The notes beneath the pieces were generated by a model that had not been told where the DNA came from, searched no databases, and was given only the letters and a program-made list of their open reading frames with translations. The translations under genes were made by a program, and so were the position numbers. DNA of 20,354 bases from an uncultured Erythrobacteraceae bacterium (lineage in GTDB: Bacteria > Pseudomonadota > Alphaproteobacteria > Sphingomonadales > Sphingomonadaceae), in the NCBI GenBank assembly GCA_946482075.1, contig CAMLQG010000062.1, positions 1 to 20,354 of the forward strand. The letters run 5' to 3'. The stretch's first letter is position 1. Each line of letters starts with the position of its first letter. Positions 15,793-20,354 of this stretch are shown piece after piece.

Positions 15793-17406
15793 ATGCAGAT
15801 CGTCGAAACGACCAATGAGGGTTTGAAGCGCGGCTATTCGCTCACGATCGCGGCGTCTGATATCGCGTCGCGGATCGACAACGAAGTGAAGCGCATCGCG
15901 CCGCAGGTGCGCATGCCCGGCTTCCGCCCCGGCAAGGTGCCGGCCAATCTCGTCAAGAAGATCCATGGCGAAGCGCTGCATGGCGATGCCATCAACGCCA
16001 CCGTGCGCGACGCGGTGGACGAGCTTGTCCGCGAGAAGCAGCTGCGCCCCGCAATCCAGCCGCGCGTCGATCTCAGCCCGGACTATGCTGAAGGCAAGGA
16101 TGCCCAGGTCATCGTCGAACTGGAAGTTCTGCCCGAAATCGAAGCGCCTTCGCTCGATGGCCTGAAGCTGGAACGCCTGGTGGTGCCGGTCGATGAAAGC
16201 CGCGTGAACGATCAGATCGCCGACATCGCGAAGAACCAGAAGAGCTTCTCCGACGCTCCAAAGACCCGCAAGGCCCAGGATGGCGATCAGCTGATCATCG
16301 ATTTCGTTGGCAAGCTCGACGGTGAAGTGTTCGAAGGCGGCTCGGCCGAGAACCAGCCGCTGGAAATCGGCGCCGGCCGTTTCATTCCCGGCTTCGAGGA
16401 ACAGCTCACCGGCGCCAAGGCGGGTGACGAGAAGACGATCACCGTGACTTTCCCGAAGGACTACGGCGCCGCCCATCTCGCCGGCAAGGACGCGACTTTC
16501 GACATCAAGGTCCATGCGGTGAAAGTGCCCGGCGAAACCAAGGTCGATGAGGAATTCGCCAAGACGCTTGGCCTGGAAAGCCTCGACAAGCTGAAGGAAC
16601 TGCTGCGCGGCCAGCTGGAGCAGGAGCTGAACGGCCTGACCCGCACCCAGATGAAGCGCCAGCTGCTCGATCAGCTCGCCGGCGCGCACAGCTTCGCCGT
16701 GCCGCCCTCGATGGTGGAAGCGGAGTTCGACCAGATCTGGGCCCAGCTCCAGCGCGAAGTCGCCAAGGAAGCCGATCCCGAAGCCGCGATGAAGGAAGTC
16801 GAGGCCGAACGTGAGGATTACCGCGCGATCGCCGAACGCCGCGTGCGCCTCGGCCTGCTGCTGTCGGAGATCGGCCAGGCCAACGGCGTGGACGTGACCG
16901 ACCAGGAGATGCAGATGCTGCTCGCCCAGGCGGCCCAGCAATATCGCCCGGAAGATCGCCAGCGCTTCGTCGAATATGTCCGCCAGGACCCGATGGCCGC
17001 TGCCCAGCTGCGCGCGCCGCTGTTCGAGGACAAGGTGGTCGATTTCCTGTTCGACAAGGCCGAAGTGACCGAGCGCCAGGTGACGCGCGAGGAGCTGGAA
17101 GCCGCGATCGAAGCCGAGGAAAGCGAAGCGGACGCGAAGCCTGCCGCCAAGAAAACGCCTGCCAAGAAAGCTCCGGCCAAGAAGGCCGAAGCCGAGGCTG
17201 CTCCGGCGGAAGACAAGCCCGCCGCGAAGAAGGCTCCCGCTAAGAAGGCACCGGCCAAGGCTGAAGCGGCTCCGGCCGAGGAAAAGCCCGCTGCCAAGAA
17301 GGCCGCTCCGGCCAAGAAGGCGGCTGCCGAAAAGTCCGCCGCCGAAGACAAGCCGGCCGCCGCAAAGAAGGCGCCCGCAAAGAAGGCTCCGGCCAAGAAG
17401 GCCTGA
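15793..17406 (+). CDS. tig: Trigger factor (ribosome-bound chaperone and prolyl isomerase) with Lys/Ala-rich tail
   Basis: Trigger factor meets nascent chains at the ribosome exit tunnel. The 537-residue protein has the ribosome-binding loop GFRPGKVP (43-50), an FKBP-type isomerase domain (about 163-245, with GDQLIIDFVGKLDG and FIPGFEEQL), and the helical C-terminal chaperone arms (about 250-440). From about residue 446 to the end it carries an extra 90-residue tail of PAAKKAPAKKA-type units alternating with acidic AEAAPAEDKP units. E. coli trigger factor (432 residues) lacks this tail, which resembles bacterial histone H1-like proteins. The ATG at 15793 has GGGAAGG about 12 bases upstream. 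It follows tRNA-Leu and ends at a hairpin. Confidence 0.96.
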   Translation: MQIVETTNEGLKRGYSLTIAASDIASRIDNEVKRIAPQVRMPGFRPGKVPANLVKKIHGEALHGDAINATVRDAVDELVREKQLRPAIQPRVDLSPDYAEGKDAQVIVELEVLPEIEAPSLDGLKLERLVVPVDESRVNDQIADIAKNQKSFSDAPKTRKAQDGDQLIIDFVGKLDGEVFEGGSAENQPLEIGAGRFIPGFEEQLTGAKAGDEKTITVTFPKDYGAAHLAGKDATFDIKVHAVKVPGETKVDEEFAKTLGLESLDKLKELLRGQLEQELNGLTRTQMKRQLLDQLAGAHSFAVPPSMVEAEFDQIWAQLQREVAKEADPEAAMKEVEAEREDYRAIAERRVRLGLLLSEIGQANGVDVTDQEMQMLLAQAAQQYRPEDRQRFVEYVRQDPMAAAQLRAPLFEDKVVDFLFDKAEVTERQVTREELEAAIEAEESEADAKPAAKKTPAKKAPAKKAEAEAAPAEDKPAAKKAPAKKAPAKAEAAPAEEKPAAKKAAPAKKAAAEKSAAEDKPAAAKKAPAKKAPAKKA

Positions 17407-17415
17407 TCCGCTATC

Positions 17416-17452
17416 GGCCGGCGGCGCGCGGAGCGATCCGCAACCGCCGGCC
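17416..17452 (+). terminator. Hairpin after tig, likely terminator
   Basis: GGCCGGCGG (17416-17424) pairs perfectly with CCGCCGGCC (17444-17452). Inside, GCGGA and TCCGC close a GCGA tetraloop. It starts 9 bases past the tig stop. The following bases are only moderately T-rich. Confidence 0.55.
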
Positions 17453-17514
17453 CATTCCTTACCCTCATTCGTCGCCCGTTTGGAATTTCGGCCGGCATCA
17501 GCTAGGCTGAAACG

Positions 17515-17871
17515 ATGGAACTTGGTCGCAGCATGGCAAGGACGCTACGGCTCGCCGTCGCGGCCGTGCTTCTGCTGCTGGTCGCGTTGCACGCCACCGC
17601 CCCGTTCAGCGCGCCCTTGGAACGCGCGAGCGGCTCGGCCTTCAGCGCGGCCACGGTAGACGTCTCGCTGGGCGCCACCCAACAGCACGAGACCGAGAAA
17701 CGCATAGCGGGCATCACGCCTGCCCCGATCCCCACGGCATCGCCCACCCTTTTCCAATATTCCGCTCCATCCGCGGCCGGCTTGCCTCATGCCCGGCCCG
17801 ATGTGCGCGGGCCGCCGGCCTGGCCGATAGCGGCTTCCCCACTCGCCCCCAGAGCACCTCCTGCCGCCTGA
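17515..17871 (+). CDS. Hypothetical small exported protein
   Basis: The 118-residue product has an N-terminal hydrophobic segment (about residues 10-27, LRLAVAAVLLLLVALHA) after basic residues, so it is a signal peptide or a single anchor. The rest is Ala/Pro/Ser-rich with no recognised domain. A weak AGG lies about 9 bases before the ATG; another ATG six codons in is possible. It lies between tig and another hypothetical gene on the same strand. The low-complexity composition leaves some doubt that it is real. Confidence 0.5.
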   Translation: MELGRSMARTLRLAVAAVLLLLVALHATAPFSAPLERASGSAFSAATVDVSLGATQQHETEKRIAGITPAPIPTASPTLFQYSAPSAAGLPHARPDVRGPPAWPIAASPLAPRAPPAA

Positions 17872-17882
17872 TTGTCGCTGAC

Positions 17883-17900
17883 GCGCGGGCTCGCCCGCGC
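17883..17900. other. GC-rich perfect inverted repeat
   Basis: GCGCGGGC and GCCCGCGC are separated by two bases, 11 bases past the preceding stop and 27 bases before the next ATG. It could attenuate or terminate transcription. Confidence 0.45.
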
Positions 17901-17927
17901 TCGTCCTTCAATCAGACAGGCAGGTTC

Positions 17928-18230
17928 ATGAAACAGGATATCCAGGCAAAACCCGATAGCGGCGAACGCCGCGTGATGATGGAATGGATGATGGGGCGTT
18001 ACTCCGATCTCTCGCAGGACGAGATCGCGGAGCTGCGCCACTATCTCCGCAAGGAAGCGAGCGCGCTCGATGTCGGTGTCCTCGCCTCGAACGAGAATAT
18101 CTACCGCCAGTATCGGCGCTTCGTGCACGAGCATAAGATCAACCGACCCGGCTCTATCGCCTGGTCGGTGACCGGGCTGCTATGTGCTACCATCATCGCC
18201 GTCTTCCTCTTCGCGATGGTGAGCCCATGA
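17928..18230 (+). CDS. Hypothetical protein with C-terminal membrane helix
   Basis: The 100-residue product has a soluble, charged N-terminal part (about 1-74) rich in helix-forming residues (SDLSQDEIAELRHYLRKEAS) and a single C-terminal transmembrane segment (about 77-98), so it is probably tail-anchored in the inner membrane. AGGCAGG precedes the ATG at 17928. No family is recognised. It is 45 bases before the YbaL-like gene on the same strand, so a shared transcript and an accessory role to the transporter are possible, but unproven. Confidence 0.65.
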   Translation: MKQDIQAKPDSGERRVMMEWMMGRYSDLSQDEIAELRHYLRKEASALDVGVLASNENIYRQYRRFVHEHKINRPGSIAWSVTGLLCATIIAVFLFAMVSP

Positions 18231-18275
18231 CCGCACCCCACGCAGCCCCGTGCACGGAAGCGAGGTAACCGCTCG

Positions 18276-19910
18276 ATGCCCCATCACACGCCGCTGATCG
18301 GAACCATCGTTGCCGGCCTGGTCTTCGCCTTTTTCGCGGGCGCGCTGGCGCATCGGCTGAAGATGCCGCCGATCGTCGGCTATCTGCTGGCGGGCGTCAT
18401 GGTCGGGCCGTTCACGCCGGGCTTCGTGGCGGATGCCAAGCTCGCGAACGAACTGGCCGAGATCGGCGTGATCCTGCTGATGTTCGGCGTGGGCCTGCAT
18501 TTCTCGCTCAAGGAACTGCTGTCCGTCCGCAGGATCGCGGTGCCGGGCGCGATCGTGCAGATCGTTTCCGCCACCGCGATGGGCGCAGGGCTAGGCTGGT
18601 GGCTGGGCTGGCCGCTGATGGCCAATCTCGTCTTCGGCCTCGCCCTCTCGGTCGCCAGTACGGTGGTGCTGCTGAAAGCGCTGCAATCACGCGATCTGGT
18701 CCAGACCGAACGCGGGCGAATCGCGGTGGGCTGGCTGATCGTGGAAGATCTGGCAATGGTGCTGGCGCTGGTCCTGCTGCCCGCGATCGTCGAAATCCAG
18801 AGCCATCCGGACGGGACCGGCGGCATGGACCTGCTGCGCTCCACCGGCGTCATCGCGTTGAAGATCGGAGCTTTCCTCGTGGTGATGCTGGTCTTCGCCC
18901 GGCGGATCATCCCGTCCGCGCTCCACTGGGTGGCGCATACCGGATCGCGCGAACTGTTCCGCCTCGCCGTGCTCGCGATCGCGCTGGGCGTCGCCTTCGG
19001 AGCGGCGATCGTGTTCGACGTGTCCTTCGCGCTGGGCGCCTTCTTCGCGGGCATGATCCTGGGCGAGACCCAGCTCAGCCGGCGCGCGGCGGAAGAGACG
19101 CTACCCTTGCGCGATGCTTTCGCGGTGCTGTTCTTCGTTTCCGTGGGCATGCTGTTCGATCCCGAGGTAGTAGTGGATCAACCGCTTCCCCTGTTGGCGA
19201 CCGTCATCATTATCATTCTGGGTAAGTCATTGGCTGCATTCGGAATTGTCCGCATCTTCGGCCATCCCACCCAGACCGCGCTGACCGTGTCGGTCAGCCT
19301 CGCCCAGATCGGCGAATTTTCCTTCATCCTGGCGGCGCTCGGGGTGGGGCTCGGCATCCTGCCGGAGGAAGGACGCGACCTGATCCTGGCAGGCGCGATC
19401 ATCTCGATCTTCGTCAACCCGCTGCTGTTCCGCAGCCTGGTGGGCAAGCGCGGCAGCGCCACGGGAACGGCGGACGAAGCGGCCCCGCCGGCCCCGCCCA
19501 CGCGGACGGTGCTGGTCGGCTATGGCCGCGTGGGCCAACTGATCGCCCAGCGCGTCCGCGAGCGCGGCGAGCAGCTGACCGTGATCGAGGACCAGCAGGA
19601 CATGGCGGAGCTGGCCCAGAAGGCCGGCGTGACCGTCATCGTCGGCGATGCGACGGCGCCCAAAGTGCTGGAGCAGGCGGGGGTCGCCACCGCCTCCACT
19701 CTGCTTGTCGCCATTCCGGAAGGGCTCGAAGCCGGCGCAATCACCGCGCGGGCGCGCGAAATGAACCCATCGTTGAAGATCATCGCCCGCGCGCATTCCG
19801 ACGAGGAAGTGCGCGATATCGGGCGTCATGGGGCCGACCATGTCGTCATGGGCGAGCGGGAGACGGCTTTGCGCATGGCCGCGCTCGCGGCGTCGGGAGG
19901 GGGAACATGA
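18276..19910 (+). CDS. ybaL: YbaL-like CPA2 cation/proton antiporter with TrkA-N domain
   Basis: The 544-residue protein closely follows E. coli YbaL from the start (HHTPLIGTIVAGLVFAF, then VGYLLAGVMVGPFTPGF and ILLMFGVGLHFSLKEL). About 12 membrane helices span residues 8-390, including VSFALGAFFAGM and LPLRDAFAVLFFVSVGMLFD. Residues about 410-530 form a cytoplasmic Rossmann RCK/TrkA-N domain opening with VLVGYGRVG, the dinucleotide-binding site, and ending with GADHVVMGERE. The family (Kef-type, CPA2) exchanges K+ or Na+ for H+ under nucleotide control; the actual ion is not established here. GAGG precedes the ATG by about 10 bases. No Kef ancillary subunit is adjacent. Confidence 0.93.
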   Translation: MPHHTPLIGTIVAGLVFAFFAGALAHRLKMPPIVGYLLAGVMVGPFTPGFVADAKLANELAEIGVILLMFGVGLHFSLKELLSVRRIAVPGAIVQIVSATAMGAGLGWWLGWPLMANLVFGLALSVASTVVLLKALQSRDLVQTERGRIAVGWLIVEDLAMVLALVLLPAIVEIQSHPDGTGGMDLLRSTGVIALKIGAFLVVMLVFARRIIPSALHWVAHTGSRELFRLAVLAIALGVAFGAAIVFDVSFALGAFFAGMILGETQLSRRAAEETLPLRDAFAVLFFVSVGMLFDPEVVVDQPLPLLATVIIIILGKSLAAFGIVRIFGHPTQTALTVSVSLAQIGEFSFILAALGVGLGILPEEGRDLILAGAIISIFVNPLLFRSLVGKRGSATGTADEAAPPAPPTRTVLVGYGRVGQLIAQRVRERGEQLTVIEDQQDMAELAQKAGVTVIVGDATAPKVLEQAGVATASTLLVAIPEGLEAGAITARAREMNPSLKIIARAHSDEEVRDIGRHGADHVVMGERETALRMAALAASGGGT

Positions 19911-20045
19911 TCCCTCTCCCGCGCCACGGCTCCCGAACTTCTGCGGAAATGGCCCGTCGGCACCGTTGATGGATTCCGAACGCCCCTTGAACATCGCGAC
20001 GGGTCACGCGACATAGGCGTCGTTCAAGACGAAAAGAGGACATCC

Positions 20046-20354
20046 ATGATCGATCTGTTGGGCAATTCCGGCGACACCTTTGGTACTCAGGGCCAGTTCA
20101 CGCGCGATCCGTTCACCGGCGCGCTGGTGCCGGTCGTGGTCGAGCAGACGAGCCGGGGCGAACGCAGCTTCGACATCTTCAGCCGCCTGCTGCGCGAACG
20201 CATCGTGTTCGTCACCGGCCAGGTGGAAGACGGGATGGCGTCCCTCATCGTCGCCCAGCTGCTGTTCCTGGAATCGGAAAACCCCTCCAAACCGATCAGC
20301 ATGTACATCAATTCGCCCGGCGGCGTGGTCACGGCCGGCATGGCGATCCATGAC
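20046..20354 (+). CDS. clpP: ATP-dependent Clp protease proteolytic subunit, 5' part only
   Basis: ClpP forms the tetradecameric serine-protease barrel that degrades proteins unfolded by ClpX or ClpA. Only 103 codons are inside the window. The N-terminal part shows [20 protein letters not shown], the [13 protein letters not shown] strand, [13 protein letters not shown] and YINSPGG, all diagnostic. The catalytic Ser, His and Asp lie beyond the window end. The ATG has GAGGA 7 bases upstream. The 135-base gap before it contains TTGAAC (about 19986-19991), a possible -35 box, with no convincing -10. Being close to tig fits the common tig-clpP neighbourhood, here with three genes between. Confidence 0.95.
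   Translation, partial: MIDLLGNSGDTFGTQGQFTRDPFTGALVPVVVEQTSRGERSFDIFSRLLRERIVFVTGQVEDGMASLIVAQLLFLESENPSKPISMYINSPGGVVTAGMAIHD

Noticed and set aside
15529..16941. Long reverse frame antisense to tig and across tRNA-Leu
   Set aside because: It crosses a tRNA gene and is antisense to a certain trigger factor gene.
17131..17406. Repetitive stretch considered as CRISPR or a non-coding tandem repeat
   Set aside because: The repeats are short, irregular and in frame, encoding the Lys/Ala-rich trigger factor tail.

Overview
The window looks like chromosomal DNA from a GC-rich alphaproteobacterium, most likely a member of the Sphingomonadales. The basis is inference from high GC, an aspartate carbamoyltransferase gene overlapping a degenerate dihydroorotase, a DUF3297 protein, a membrane-anchored C13 peptidase, and palindromic intergenic repeats of a kind common in that order. 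The content is mostly housekeeping. There are no transposases, phage genes, CRISPR arrays or rRNA genes.

Layout. Positions 1-322 hold a palindromic repeat and at most one doubtful small ORF. Next come a multi-pass C13 (legumain-like) peptidase gene and a tRNA-Val(CAC) on the opposite strand, whose 3' end overlaps the peptidase stop. The leftward sppA gene is divergent from pyrB, and pyrB overlaps a dihydroorotase-like gene that lacks the HxH metal ligands. A composite palindromic repeat follows.

The most unusual block is 6419-10519. A leftward set encodes an orphan ParA-type ATPase, a protein with a C-terminal ribbon-helix-helix-like segment, and a TPR plus SPOR lipoprotein. Divergent from it is an exported Sel1-repeat plus SPOR protein, followed closely by a DUF418 membrane protein. 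This looks like a small chromosomal positioning or cell-envelope module. That reading is inference.

From 11793 there is an iron-storage group: a possible Fur-type box, bfd, a promoter with a dyad in its spacer, bfr, and a DUF1971 gene. The convergent der gene follows. Der and an exported CHAP-domain protein are divergent across a perfect stem-loop. After two repeat hairpins and a DUF3297 gene come tRNA-Leu(TAG) and the trigger factor gene tig, which carries a long lysine/alanine-rich tail. Two small hypothetical membrane or exported proteins, a YbaL-like cation/proton antiporter and the first 103 codons of clpP complete the window. Trigger factor and ClpP lie about 2.6 kb apart, and both act in protein quality control.
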